Assembly (NCBI GenBank): GCA_018223435.1
Contig: JAGTTO010000001.1
Location: 1,178,001-1,242,000, forward strand
Length of the DNA stretch: 64,000 nt
Reading direction: 5' to 3'
Source: Lachnospiraceae bacterium Marseille-Q4251
GTDB lineage: Bacteria > Bacillota > Clostridia > Lachnospirales > Lachnospiraceae
Within the stretch, counting starts at the first letter, position 1, and the number at the start of each line of letters is the position of its first letter. The notes below the pieces were generated by a model that searched no databases, was not told the DNA's origin, and saw nothing but the letters and a program-made list of their open reading frames with translations. A program made the translations under genes and the position numbers. This document shows, in pieces, positions 1-8,793 of the stretch.

Positions 1-448
1 CGATCAGGGTCACGATCGTAAGCCCTGAAACATGTACGCCTCCGATCTTGATGGAGGGCACTTTAATAATAGAAGCAAAAGGAATCGGTGTGGCTTTAAA
101 AATCAGAAGTGCCAGATTCTGTAAAAGATAGCTGACGCCAATGGCAGTGATCAGAACAGCCAGCGGCGGCGCCTGTCTCAAGGGTTTATAGGCTATTTTT
201 TCAATGACGACTCCCAGCAGTGCACATACCAGTATGGTAATGATCACAGCCAGGATCGGATGCAGATGCAGAAGAGATACGCAGACATACAGCGTATATG
301 CGCCAACCATAATAATATCACCATGGGCGAAGTTGATCATTTTGGCAATACCGTAAACCATTGTATAGCCAAGGGCGATCAGTGCGTAAATACTTCCTGT
401 TCTCAATCCATTCAATAACTGTTCCAGAATTGCATTGATCAGACTCAT
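1..448 (-). CDS. livH: Branched-chain amino-acid ABC transporter permease LivH, partial
   Basis: This is the N-terminal 149 codons of a LivH-type inner permease; the gene runs off the left edge. The start ATG (446-448) is followed by MSLINAILEQLLNGLRTGSI, then hydrophobic segments and the family-typical stretch AKMINFAHGDIIMVGAY. LivH pairs with LivM to move Leu/Ile/Val handed over by the LivK binding protein. It lies 93 nt downstream of the binding-protein gene in the same direction, so the two probably share a transcript, with a hairpin between them. LivM and the ATPases are presumably beyond the edge. Family assignment is confident; the substrate is inferred. Confidence 0.9.
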   Translation of the reverse strand, partial: MSLINAILEQLLNGLRTGSIYALIALGYTMVYGIAKMINFAHGDIIMVGAYTLYVCVSLLHLHPILAVIITILVCALLGVVIEKIAYKPLRQAPPLAVLITAIGVSYLLQNLALLIFKATPIPFASIIKVPSIKIGGVHVSGLTIVTLI

Positions 449-471
449 TTTTCTCCACCTTTCTCTCTTTG

Positions 472-505
472 AAAAACGGAAGGGAGACAGCCGATGCCGT
501 CTCCC
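472..505 (-). terminator. Intercistronic hairpin between livK and livH
   Basis: On the minus strand GGGAGAC pairs with GTCTCCC (482-488 with 499-505), followed by a short T-rich run. Such hairpins behind binding-protein genes usually stabilise the upstream mRNA or partly terminate, so the binding protein is made in excess over the permeases. Partial termination is inferred. Confidence 0.5.
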
Positions 506-541
506 CTGCAAGTATCAGAATCTACTCTTGACCGCTTCTAT

Positions 542-1672
542 TTACTCAACATATGTATACTGACCATCTTTTACGGTTACAAACTTAACATCTTTTACAG
601 CTGCACCGCTTGCATCAAAGGTGATGGGATCACCGGTCAGACCGGATACAGAGATCTTGGTCATAGCGTCGATCATATCAGCACTCTCAATGCTGCCTGC
701 TTCTTCCATAGCTGCCTTGAAAGCATAAACTCCATCGTAAGCATCTGCTGCGAACTGATCCGGAGTCTCACCATAGGCATCCTGATAAGCTTTTACAAAG
801 TTTACAACCTTCTCATCATCGACAGATGCACAGAACGGGCTGGTAAAGATGCATCCCTCTACGGTAGCCGGATCGGTAACGGTCTTCAGCACACCATCCC
901 ATCCGTCAGAACCAAGGAACGGAAGCTCCATGCCAAGTTCACTGGCCTGTTTAGTGATGTAAGTAATATCCTGATAGTAAGCCGGAACATAGATGGCTTC
1001 TGCATCGGTTCCTTTGATGCTGGTCAGCTGAGAGTTAAAATCAACGTCTCCTGTATTGAAGGACTCTGCATCTACAATCTCAGCGCCTTTTGCCTCAATC
1101 TCTGCGGTAAAAGCATCATAAATACCGGTGCTGTACTCATCAGCTACATTGTAAAGCACTGCGATTTTCTTATATCCAAGAGTATCTACTGCATAATCTG
1201 CCATTGCGACGCCCTGCTCCGGATCGGAGAAGCAGATACGGAATGCATTATCCGGCTCGATACAGCCCTCTGCGGAACCGGACGGAGTGATCTGAAGGAT
1301 ACCGTCCTGCTGGCTCAGCTGAGCTACTGCGATACAGGAACCGCTGGTGGTACATCCCAGGAAACCATTGATTCCCTTATCCATCAGTGTATTGTATGCC
1401 TGAACAGCTTTATCTTCGGTTGCCTCATCATCTTCAAAAGCAAGCTCAAATTTATAAGTATCCTCGCCAACCTGTGCTCCACCTGCATCGTTGATCTCCT
1501 GAATGGCGATCTCCGCTCCCTGTTTTACAGAGGTTCCATAAGAAGCTGCTGCTCCTGTCAGAGGACCGCTTCCACCAAGCAGAAAGGTCTTCTCATCTGC
1601 GGACACTGCAAGGGGTGCTGCTACCAGAGATACCGCTGCGACTGCGCTCACAAATTTCATAAATTTTTTCAT
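542..1672 (-). CDS. livK: Branched-chain amino-acid ABC transporter substrate-binding protein
   Basis: Extracytoplasmic type 1 periplasmic-binding-fold protein of the LivK/LivJ family, 376 aa, that captures branched-chain amino acids. An upstream in-frame start exists at 1720, but the ATG at 1672 has a GGAGGAG ribosome binding site and opens a signal peptide (MKKFMKFVSAVAAVSLVAAP) ending in an AVSA-like signal peptidase I site. The mature start matches the family (LLGGSGPLTGAAASYG). There is no lipobox cysteine, which is unusual for a Gram-positive binding protein that is normally membrane-tethered. It leads the liv operon and has a near-consensus promoter. Ligand specificity is inferred from the neighbouring LivH. 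Confidence 0.9.
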   Translation of the reverse strand: MKKFMKFVSAVAAVSLVAAPLAVSADEKTFLLGGSGPLTGAAASYGTSVKQGAEIAIQEINDAGGAQVGEDTYKFELAFEDDEATEDKAVQAYNTLMDKGINGFLGCTTSGSCIAVAQLSQQDGILQITPSGSAEGCIEPDNAFRICFSDPEQGVAMADYAVDTLGYKKIAVLYNVADEYSTGIYDAFTAEIEAKGAEIVDAESFNTGDVDFNSQLTSIKGTDAEAIYVPAYYQDITYITKQASELGMELPFLGSDGWDGVLKTVTDPATVEGCIFTSPFCASVDDEKVVNFVKAYQDAYGETPDQFAADAYDGVYAFKAAMEEAGSIESADMIDAMTKISVSGLTGDPITFDASGAAVKDVKFVTVKDGQYTYVE

Positions 1673-1741
1673 AAAAATCTCCTCCTTCTTCTGCGTCTCT
1701 TCTATTAAGTAGAATATCAACGCACTAAAATCTTGCTGTTA

Positions 1742-1770
1742 ATCATACGCCCCGGTTTTTTATTTGTCAA
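1742..1770 (-). promoter_or_regulatory. Sigma-A promoter of the liv operon
   Basis: On the minus strand TTGACA (1765-1770) and TATGAT (1742-1747) are separated by exactly 17 bp, about 70 nt upstream of the livK start. The divergent interval 1771-1999 holds the pfp leader; no clear -35 was seen for pfp. Confidence 0.8.
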
Positions 1771-1999
1771 CCGTTTTTTGTACATTTCTAGCGGATTTTT
1801 GTCTTTCTGCGACGGATTTCCAGAAACTGTTTTCCTTTTTTCTTTTTCCGACTTTTAGGGGTATCTCTTTGAACGCTTTTATGATAGAATGATGTCTGAG
1901 TCTGATCTGCGTATGACTGTCAGACAGGTTCTGTCTGCCTTCCGCATACGTTTTGATCCTGAAGAAAACAAAAACCTTACAGAAGAAAGGGGTTTTTTC

Positions 2000-3214
2000 A
2001 TGAAAAATCTGATCGTTGGACAGTCCGGCGGCCCCACCGCCGTTATCAACAGCAGCCTTTACGGCGTGATCCAGGAGGGCCTTGCCCACAGCGAAGAAAT
2101 TGGCCATGTTTACGGCATGATCAACGGCATTCAGGGCTTCCTGAAGGGAAAATATATGGATCTTGCGGAGCTGGATTCCCAGACCCTGACTGCGCTTCGT
2201 ACCACTCCCGGCGCCTATCTCGGTTCCTGCCGCTATAAGCTTCCCGAGAATCTTTCCGATCCGGTCTATGCAGAACTTTTCTGGAAATTCGAGGAACTCT
2301 CCATCGGCTATTTCTTATACATCGGCGGAAACGACTCCATGGACACCGTGAGCAAACTCTCCCGGGCCGCCGAGATCCACAAAAGCAGCATCCGTTTCAT
2401 CGGCGTTCCCAAGACCATTGACAATGACCTGATCCTCACAGACCACACACCCGGGTTCGGAAGCGCTGCCAAATATGTGGCCGCCTCCGTCTGTGAGATC
2501 GGCCTGGACGCTTCCGGCTACGAAGCCAAATCTGTCACCATCATTGAGATCATGGGCCGCCACGCCGGCTGGCTCACCGCCGCCGCCGCCCTTTCAAGGA
2601 AATTTGAGGGTGACAATCCCATTCTGATCTACCTTCCCGAGGTCGCTTTCGACCAGGAGGACTTTATCCGCCGCATCGAGAAGGCTTTCGAGACAAAAAA
2701 CAGCCTCATCGTCTGTGTCTCTGAGGGCATCCATGACGCGGAGGGTAAATTTATCTGCGAATACACCGGTTCCGCCGGCACCGACACTTTCGGCCACAAG
2801 ATGCTCACGGGTTGCGGAAAATATCTGGAAAACCTCGTGCGGGAACGCCTCGGAATCAAGGTCCGCTCCGTCGAGCTGAACCTCTGCCAGCGCTGCTCCA
2901 TCTTCTCCCAGTCTCTCACTGACGCCAGAGAAGCAGCCCTCGCCGGAAGCTCCGCTGTGGAGGCCGCCCTCAAAGGGGAATCCGGAAAAATGGTCTCCTT
3001 CGTCCGTACCAGCGATGAGCCCTACGAACTCACCTGCAGCCTCGAGGATGTGAACAGTATCTGCAACCAGGAGAAAAAAGTTCCCCTGGAATGGATCACG
3101 AAGGACGGCACCGATGTCTCCGAAGAATTTCTCACCTATGCCCGCCCGCTGATTCAGGGAAACCCGGCGATCCCGATGAAGAACGGACTGCCGGATTATG
3201 CGTACCGCCGCTAA
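2000..3214 (+). CDS. pfp: Pyrophosphate-dependent 6-phosphofructokinase
   Basis: Phosphofructokinase family enzyme, 404 aa, converting fructose 6-phosphate to fructose 1,6-bisphosphate in glycolysis. The start at 2000 follows a GAAAGGGG ribosome binding site. Phosphoryl-donor residues indicate pyrophosphate rather than ATP: the loop reads GGNDS at 109-113, where ATP enzymes have GGDGS, and PKTIDND at 137-143, with Lys in place of the ATP-type Gly. PTAVINSS near the N-terminus and GRHAGWL are also family signatures. The gene is monocistronic, divergent from livK, and ends at a strong terminator shared with proS. PPi use is a motif-based inference but is well supported in this family. Confidence 0.9.
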   Translation: MKNLIVGQSGGPTAVINSSLYGVIQEGLAHSEEIGHVYGMINGIQGFLKGKYMDLAELDSQTLTALRTTPGAYLGSCRYKLPENLSDPVYAELFWKFEELSIGYFLYIGGNDSMDTVSKLSRAAEIHKSSIRFIGVPKTIDNDLILTDHTPGFGSAAKYVAASVCEIGLDASGYEAKSVTIIEIMGRHAGWLTAAAALSRKFEGDNPILIYLPEVAFDQEDFIRRIEKAFETKNSLIVCVSEGIHDAEGKFICEYTGSAGTDTFGHKMLTGCGKYLENLVRERLGIKVRSVELNLCQRCSIFSQSLTDAREAALAGSSAVEAALKGESGKMVSFVRTSDEPYELTCSLEDVNSICNQEKKVPLEWITKDGTDVSEEFLTYARPLIQGNPAIPMKNGLPDYAYRR

Positions 3215-3232
3215 CCATTATGTTTCTAACAC

Positions 3233-3270
3233 AAAAAACTCCACGGATTTCTCGTCCGCGGAGTTTTTTA
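3233..3270. terminator. Bidirectional terminator between pfp and proS
   Basis: CTCCACGGA (3239-3247) pairs with TCCGCGGAG (3255-3263). It is flanked by an A-run on the left and a T-run on the right, so it can stop transcription of both convergent genes. Confidence 0.85.
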
Positions 3271-3281
3271 CATGTTCTAAA

Positions 3282-4721
3282 TCAATAAGCTTTTCCCCAG
3301 TAAACCATCTTCTTGGCGGGTTTGCCGCAGTAAACGCAGGTGTCAGCGATCTGCTCCTGATGGAAGGGCATGCAGCGGCTGGTTACGCCGAACTCTTCCT
3401 TCATGGCATCCTCACACTCACGGCAGCCACACCACATAGCTTTGATGAAACCAGGCTTGTTGTCAGCAAGATCTTTCATCTCTTCTTTGTTGTGAGCCTC
3501 ATAGGTATGGCTGTCACGATGTTTCTTTGCTTTCTCGAAAAGGTCATGCTGGATGCTGGCCAGGATCTCCGGAAGTTTGGCAGCCAGCTCGTCGATGGCA
3601 ACGGTAATCTTCTCTCTGGTATCTCTTCTTACGACAACAGCCTGACCGGCAGCGATATCCTTGGGTCCCAGCTCTACACGGACGGGGATACCTCTCATCT
3701 CCTGCTCGGAGAATTTCCAGCCCGGGCTCTTCTCGGAATCATCCATCTTCGCACGGATGCCGGCAGCCTTGAGAGCATCTCTCACCTTAGCAGCTTTGTC
3801 GAGAACGCCTTCTTTTTTCTGCTGAATCGGAATTACCATCACCTGCACGGGAGCTACCTTCGGAGGAAGCACCAGACCGCTGTTGTCGCCGTGTACCATG
3901 ATGATCGCGCCGATCAGACGGGTGGTCATTCCCCAGGAAGTCTGGTAAACATATTTCAGCTTGTTGTCTTTGTCGGTGAACTGAATCTCGAAGGGTTTGG
4001 AGAAGTTGTCGCCGAAGTTATGGCTGGTACCGGACTGAAGAGCTTTTCCGTCGTGCATCAGAGCCTCGATGGTGTAGGTTGCCTCTGCGCCGGAGAATTT
4101 CTCCTTCTCAGTTTTCTGTCCGCGGATAACGGGCATTGCCAGATACTCCTCACAGAAGTCTGCATAGAGGTTCAGCATCTGCTCGGTTCTTGCCTCAGCC
4201 TCTTCTGCAGTGGCATGTGCGGTATGGCCTTCCTGCCACAGGAACTCTCTGGAACGGAGGAAGGGACGGGTCGTCTTCTCCCAGCGGACAACGGAGCACC
4301 ACTGGTTGTAAACCTTCGGAAGGTCACGATAAGAATGAATGTCATTTTTATAGAAATCACAGAACAGGGTCTCAGAGGTCGGACGCACGCAGAGACGCTC
4401 CTGGAGATCTTCCAGTCCGCCCTTTGTCACCCAGGCTACCTCGGGAGCAAAGCCTTCCACATGATCCTTCTCCTTCTGAAGCAGGCTCTCGGGAATGAAC
4501 ATCGGAAGATAAACGTTCTCCACGCCAGCCTCTTTGAAACGGCGGTCCAGCTCATTGCGGATGTTCTCCCAGATGGCATAACCAGCCGGTTTGATGACCA
4601 TGCAGCCTTTTACGCTGGTGTAATCGATCAGTTCTGCTTTTCTTACCACATCCGTATACCACTGGGCGAAATCTTCTTCCATGGATGTGATCGCTTCTAC
4701 AAGTTTCTTGTCTTGTGCCAT
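3282..4721 (-). CDS. proS: Prolyl-tRNA synthetase, archaeal/eukaryotic-type short form
   Basis: Class II synthetase charging tRNA-Pro, 479 aa. Motif 2 ([20 protein letters not shown]) and motif 3 ([19 protein letters not shown]) are intact. The C-terminal region has clustered cysteines ([10 protein letters not shown] ... [10 protein letters not shown]) and ends in WGKAY, as in the short ProS form that lacks the bacterial editing insertion. That form is common in Clostridia. It is preceded by a T-box leader and its own strong promoter, so expression should respond to uncharged tRNA-Pro. Confidence 0.95.
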   Translation of the reverse strand: MAQDKKLVEAITSMEEDFAQWYTDVVRKAELIDYTSVKGCMVIKPAGYAIWENIRNELDRRFKEAGVENVYLPMFIPESLLQKEKDHVEGFAPEVAWVTKGGLEDLQERLCVRPTSETLFCDFYKNDIHSYRDLPKVYNQWCSVVRWEKTTRPFLRSREFLWQEGHTAHATAEEAEARTEQMLNLYADFCEEYLAMPVIRGQKTEKEKFSGAEATYTIEALMHDGKALQSGTSHNFGDNFSKPFEIQFTDKDNKLKYVYQTSWGMTTRLIGAIIMVHGDNSGLVLPPKVAPVQVMVIPIQQKKEGVLDKAAKVRDALKAAGIRAKMDDSEKSPGWKFSEQEMRGIPVRVELGPKDIAAGQAVVVRRDTREKITVAIDELAAKLPEILASIQHDLFEKAKKHRDSHTYEAHNKEEMKDLADNKPGFIKAMWCGCRECEDAMKEEFGVTSRCMPFHQEQIADTCVYCGKPAKKMVYWGKAY

Positions 4722-4751
4722 GTTTTTTCTCCTTTTTTATTCTTTAATAAA

Positions 4752-5009
4752 TAGAAGCAAAACGCCGGAGGATTCTCGTCCCCCATGCATCTTGCAAGGG
4801 ACCGAAAATCACTCCGGCGGTACCACCCTTTTTAACAGCCCAAAGCTGTCCTCTCATTCATTCCGTTAACGCCGGTTCTACGCCGTGGTTTGCACGGGGC
4901 TCCGGGCCCGGTTCCAGATCCTTTTCTGCGGAAACCTCTCAGCCGGTGGGTCTCCTCTCTGAAGCAGCAGTCTCTCTGTACTATCTCCCTTCAACGCCAA
5001 TCTATCTGC
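4752..5009 (-). promoter_or_regulatory. T-box riboswitch leader of proS
   Basis: The minus strand carries the T-box core AGGGTGGTACCGC (near 4817-4829) after a roughly 180-nt structured leader. The terminator stem CGCCGGAG/CTCCGGCG (4763-4770 with 4812-4819) ends in a short T-run and overlaps the T-box side, the usual antiterminator/terminator switch. Binding of uncharged tRNA-Pro is expected to allow readthrough into proS. A CCG triplet at 4909-4911 is a candidate specifier codon, but I could not fold stem I with certainty. Confidence 0.9.
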
Positions 5010-5038
5010 ATTTTATGTCAAAAGCAATTTTTTGTCAA
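5010..5038 (-). promoter_or_regulatory. Promoter of the proS T-box transcript
   Basis: TTGACA (5033-5038) and TAAAAT (5010-5015) are spaced by 17 bp on the minus strand. The -35 hexamer overlaps the TGA stop codon (5035-5037) of the upstream gene. Confidence 0.85.
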
Positions 5039-7284
5039 CCCTTCAGATGGTAAACAACGGCTCCCCAGGGTGGAAGAACCAGTTTTTCCGGGCATTTTTC
5101 CGGAATCTCCGTCTCACAGTTGGTCAGGAAACGCTCTGTGACAACGAACTCCTCCGGGCAGTCAAACGTCTCTTCCTCACCGGAAAAGCTGCAGACCACC
5201 AGAAGTTTTTCTTTGCCAAGTGTCCGGGTGTAGGCATAAATCGTCTCTGACTCCGGCAGAAGAAGGTCGTAGGTTCCGTAGACCATGATCGGATTCTCTT
5301 TTCTCAGGCGGATCAGCTTCTGATAGTAATGGAAAACGGAAGCCGGATCGGCGAGCTCCTCCTTCGCATTGATCTCTTTATAATTGGGATTTACCATGAT
5401 CCAGGGCGTTCCTGTGGTAAAGCCTCCATTTTCGGAATCATCCCACTGGAAGGGCGTTCTCGCGTTGTCGCGGCTCTTTTTCCGGAGGAAACGAAGCATC
5501 TCTTCCTCAGTGAAAACCTTCTGGTCCTTCACGAGATCCCGGTAAGCGTTGATGCTGTCCAGATCCCGGAAGTCAGAAACGGACTGGAAGGGCGCATTGG
5601 TCATGCCAAGCTCTTCTCCCTGATAAACGTAGGGTGTTCCCTGCATCATATGAAGACAGGTGGCCAGCATTTTCGCGGAGCGAACGCGATATCTGCCGTC
5701 GTCTGCGTAGCGGCTGACGGAACGGGGCTGATCGTGATTTTCCCAGAAAAGGCTGTTCCAGGCGATGCCCTCCAGTCCTTTTTCCCAGCGGGTCAGGACT
5801 TCCTTCATTTTTCGAAGATCCATCTTTTTGTCGGTCCACTTGTTCTCGCCGTCGGAGTCCACATCCATGTGCTCAAACTGGAAGACCATGTTGACCTCTC
5901 TTCCATCGCGGGAAGCATATTTTTTTGCCTCCTCCAGGGTTACTGCACAGCACTCGCCCACAGTGATCGTGTCTGCCCGGTTCAGAACCTTCCGGCGCAT
6001 CTCCTGGATATACTCATGAACGCGGGGACCGTTGGCACAGGCATTGTAGACGGCATAGCCGTTGAGTACCGGCCCCAGATCCGGTAGACCAGGCTCCTTG
6101 GAAAGCAGGCTCAGAACATCCATCCGGAAGCCATCCACGCCCTTGTCCAGCCACCAGTTCATCATCCGGAAAACTTCCTCCCGGACCTTCGGGTTCTCCC
6201 AGTTCAGATCCGGCTGTTTTTTGGAGAAGAGATGGAGGTAATACATCTGAGTCCTTTCGTCAAACTCCCAAGCACTTCCGGTAAAGCAGGAGCCCCAGTT
6301 ATTGGGAAACTTGCCGTCTTTGCCTTCCCGCCAGATGTAGTAATCACGGTAAGGATTGTCAACGGATTTCCGGCTCTCTACAAACCAGGGATGTTCGTCG
6401 GAAGTATGGTTTACCACCAGATCCATAACGAGGCGGAGGCCGTGGGCATGGGCAGAGGCCAGCATCTCATCAAAATCCTCCATCGTGCCAAATTCCTTCA
6501 TGATGGCCTGATAATTGCTGATATCGTAGCCATTGTCATCGTTCGGCGACTCGTAAATCGGAGAAAGCCAGATCACGTCCACACCGAGCTCCTGAAGATA
6601 ATCCATTTTTTCAATGATGCCCCGGAGATCGCCAATGCCGTCTCCGTTGCTGTCCTTAAAGCTTCTGGGATAGATCTGATAAACCACGGCTTCCTTCCAC
6701 CAGAGGCGCTCCGGCTTCATCAGCGTGACGGTACCGTCCTGATAGCGCTCCCCAAAGGTAAATTGATAGATCGCATCGAGCTTTTCATAGAGCCCGGGCT
6801 CGATATCGCCCGTGATCTCTTTTTCGGAAAGGTAGAGAAGCTTCAGGTTCACACCGTACTGACAGGTGTACATCGTCGTATCTTTGACACCGTTCTTATG
6901 ATAAAAATCCATCCTTCTGGTCCGGATCTCCCGCTCTTCCTCATTGGCCGCGGAAGCGATATCCTCCACCTCCAGAATCCAGAACTCGGGATTTAACTTA
7001 TGTAAAAGCTCCCGGATAAAGGTGCTTCCGATGCCCTGATCTCTTCCTCCCCTGCACACGGCAAAGAAATCCAGCAGGTAGACGGGATCGTCTTTTTCAT
7101 GGATCAGAAAGGCGTAAGCGGTGAGTTTTTCCCCTTCAAAATTTCCAAAAGCGCAGTAACGGCCTTCCGCTTTCAGTCTCAGGATCAGGTCGATGGGCTT
7201 TAATTCCTCCGACGGAAAATCTCCGGTCATTTCTTCCCGGTAGATCTTCTCGATCTCTCTGGCTTCTAATTCTCGGATCGTCAT
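5035..7284 (-). CDS. GNAT acetyltransferase-GH13 alpha-glucosidase fusion
   Basis: A 749-aa two-domain protein. Residues about 1-150 are GNAT-like, with an acetyl-CoA loop RDQGIG at 81-86. Residues about 195-749 are a complete GH13 oligo-1,6-glucosidase-type enzyme: entry WWKEAVVYQIYPRSFKDSNG, nucleophile Asp389 in DGFRMD, acid/base Glu444 in TVGE, and Asp518 in ENHDQP. No signal peptide is seen, so it should act in the cytoplasm on imported alpha-1,6 or alpha-1,4 oligosaccharides. The start has a GGGAGGT ribosome binding site. A terminator of the upstream foldase lies just before that site and no separate promoter is visible. The acetyltransferase substrate is unknown. The fusion is a single uninterrupted frame. 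Confidence 0.88.
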   Translation of the reverse strand: MTIRELEAREIEKIYREEMTGDFPSEELKPIDLILRLKAEGRYCAFGNFEGEKLTAYAFLIHEKDDPVYLLDFFAVCRGGRDQGIGSTFIRELLHKLNPEFWILEVEDIASAANEEEREIRTRRMDFYHKNGVKDTTMYTCQYGVNLKLLYLSEKEITGDIEPGLYEKLDAIYQFTFGERYQDGTVTLMKPERLWWKEAVVYQIYPRSFKDSNGDGIGDLRGIIEKMDYLQELGVDVIWLSPIYESPNDDNGYDISNYQAIMKEFGTMEDFDEMLASAHAHGLRLVMDLVVNHTSDEHPWFVESRKSVDNPYRDYYIWREGKDGKFPNNWGSCFTGSAWEFDERTQMYYLHLFSKKQPDLNWENPKVREEVFRMMNWWLDKGVDGFRMDVLSLLSKEPGLPDLGPVLNGYAVYNACANGPRVHEYIQEMRRKVLNRADTITVGECCAVTLEEAKKYASRDGREVNMVFQFEHMDVDSDGENKWTDKKMDLRKMKEVLTRWEKGLEGIAWNSLFWENHDQPRSVSRYADDGRYRVRSAKMLATCLHMMQGTPYVYQGEELGMTNAPFQSVSDFRDLDSINAYRDLVKDQKVFTEEEMLRFLRKKSRDNARTPFQWDDSENGGFTTGTPWIMVNPNYKEINAKEELADPASVFHYYQKLIRLRKENPIMVYGTYDLLLPESETIYAYTRTLGKEKLLVVCSFSGEEETFDCPEEFVVTERFLTNCETEIPEKCPEKLVLPPWGAVVYHLKG

Positions 7285-7295
7285 AATACCTCCCT

Positions 7296-7330
7296 ATAAA
7301 AACACCCCGCAGCGCTTTCGCCGCGGGGCA
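7296..7330 (-). terminator. Terminator behind the foldase gene
   Basis: A GC-rich hairpin (arms about 7303-7314 and 7319-7328) is followed on the minus strand by a T-run. It sits about 12 nt upstream of the next gene's start, so it may act as an attenuator between the two genes. Confidence 0.8.
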
Positions 7331-7343
7331 TTTCTCATCTCTT

Positions 7344-8642
7344 TTACTCTGCTGCGGTTTCGCTCTCAGTCTCAGCGGCTGTTTCTGTCTCTGCTGCTGT
7401 CTCGGAAGCTGCCTCGGAAGCCGCTTCGGTCTCAGAAGTGCTCTCTGCCTCAGAAGAAGCCTCGGTCTCGTCCTCACCCTCTACTTTTACAGTAGTGTTC
7501 TCTTTCAGGAAATCGAGAGCCTTGTCCATGATCAGGCTTCTGCGGATCTCTGCCTCAGTGTAGTTGGCAAGAAGAGTCTCTTTGCTCTCTGCGCCGGTGC
7601 TCTCCATATATTTCTCAATGCCTGCCTCGTATTCCTCATCGCTGATCTCCATATTCTCGGACTCAGCAACGGCTTTCAGAAGGAGCTCCTGGATCATGCT
7701 CTGCTTGATGACTGCCGGGCACTGCTCGTCGAACTGTTCCTCAGTCATCTGGAGCTGATTGCTCAGGAAATCTGCCAGAGTCATATCTGCCTGCTCTGCA
7801 ATCTGAGTGTAATAGTTTTTCATCTGAGCGGTACGATAGTTTACTACTTCCTCGGGATAGCCGTTGATCGTGGAAGCGCTGTAGATCTGATTCAGAATGC
7901 CGTTGATCTTATCGGAATTCTGCTGGGTCTCCTTGTCAGCCTTCAGCTGCTCCTCCACGCCCTGACGATACTCGTCTACGGTGGTGTAGCTGGAGATCTC
8001 GGAAACGATGTCATCGGTCATCTCCGGTGTCTTTTTCACAAAGTTTACGGTGACTGCGAAAACGGCGTCTTTTCCGGCAACATCGGTATTCCGATAGTTC
8101 TCCGGAAAGGTTACGTTTACATTTACCTCTTTGCCGATGGCAGCTCCGATAAGTCCATCCTCGAAGCCCGGAATGAAGGTGCCGGAACCGATGGTCAGAT
8201 CCACACCTTTATCGGTGCCGCCGTCAAACTCTACGCCGTCGATACTTCCCACATAGTCGATATTTACCACATCACCTTCTGCAACCTCGCCCTCTGTTAC
8301 CTCAAGAAGCTTGTCGTTGGTGTTGCAGTCATCGTAATACTGCTGCTGAATGTCATCCTCAGTCACATCCAGAGAAGAAACGGTTACTTCCAGGCCTTTA
8401 TACTGACCCAGGGTCACATAGTCAAGGGCCTTGTAATCCGGCTCATCGCCCAGAGCTTCGGTCTCAGCTGTGGTCTCAGCCTCGCTGGAAGCTTCTGTAG
8501 CTGCCTCAGTAGTGTCTTCTGCTGCTGCAGTTTCTGTCTCTGCTACGGTTTCTGTCTCGGTCTCAGAAGCGTAAGCTCCTGTATATCCGGTTGCTGTTAC
8601 GCACAGGCCCAGTAGAAGGGCCATAATTACTTTCTTTTTCAT
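7344..8642 (-). CDS. Secreted FKBP/trigger-factor-like peptidyl-prolyl isomerase
   Basis: A 432-aa exported foldase. The start at 8642 follows AAGGGGA and opens a signal peptide (MKKKVIMALLLGLCVTATGY) with a probable cut after AYA. Residues about 27-66 are a low-complexity E/T/A linker. An FKBP domain (about 122-204: GDVVNIDYVGSIDGVEFDGG) is followed by a helical trigger-factor C-domain to about 390, then another S/E/T/A tail. The order FKBP then helical domain matches trigger factor without the ribosome-binding N-domain. It probably folds exported proteins in the wall zone. The upstream gene is a polysaccharide deacetylase, 152 nt away with a hairpin repeat between them. Confidence 0.88.
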   Translation of the reverse strand: MKKKVIMALLLGLCVTATGYTGAYASETETETVAETETAAAEDTTEAATEASSEAETTAETEALGDEPDYKALDYVTLGQYKGLEVTVSSLDVTEDDIQQQYYDDCNTNDKLLEVTEGEVAEGDVVNIDYVGSIDGVEFDGGTDKGVDLTIGSGTFIPGFEDGLIGAAIGKEVNVNVTFPENYRNTDVAGKDAVFAVTVNFVKKTPEMTDDIVSEISSYTTVDEYRQGVEEQLKADKETQQNSDKINGILNQIYSASTINGYPEEVVNYRTAQMKNYYTQIAEQADMTLADFLSNQLQMTEEQFDEQCPAVIKQSMIQELLLKAVAESENMEISDEEYEAGIEKYMESTGAESKETLLANYTEAEIRRSLIMDKALDFLKENTTVKVEGEDETEASSEAESTSETEAASEAASETAAETETAAETESETAAE

Positions 8643-8729
8643 TGGTTTAGTCCCCTTTTTCTTTTTTATGATCCATACCATTCCCGGGTGGGGATGGTTT
8701 TGGCATACATACATATTAGTCTGATAATA

Positions 8730-8771
8730 CCTACGAAGTGCTCCGCTGCGAAGCAGCTCCCGCACTTCGTG
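8730..8771 (-). repeat. Hairpin repeat, copy 1
   Basis: A nested palindrome: outer arms CACGAAGTGC/GCACTTCGT and inner arms GCTGC/GCAGC around TTC. Its 34-nt core (8730-8763, minus) is about 30/34 identical to 13347-13380 on the plus strand. It lies between the deacetylase and foldase genes. No T-run follows, so it looks like a dispersed palindromic element rather than a terminator. Confidence 0.7.
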
Positions 8772-8793
8772 AAACAGTCCAAAAGCCTTATTA

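Noticed and set aside
494..1708. Plus-strand open frame of 404 codons
   Set aside because: It is antisense to the well-supported binding-protein gene, has a cysteine-rich unrealistic composition and no domain pattern.
3198..4754. Plus-strand open frame of 518 codons
   Set aside because: Complete antisense of proS, without ribosome binding site or recognisable domains.
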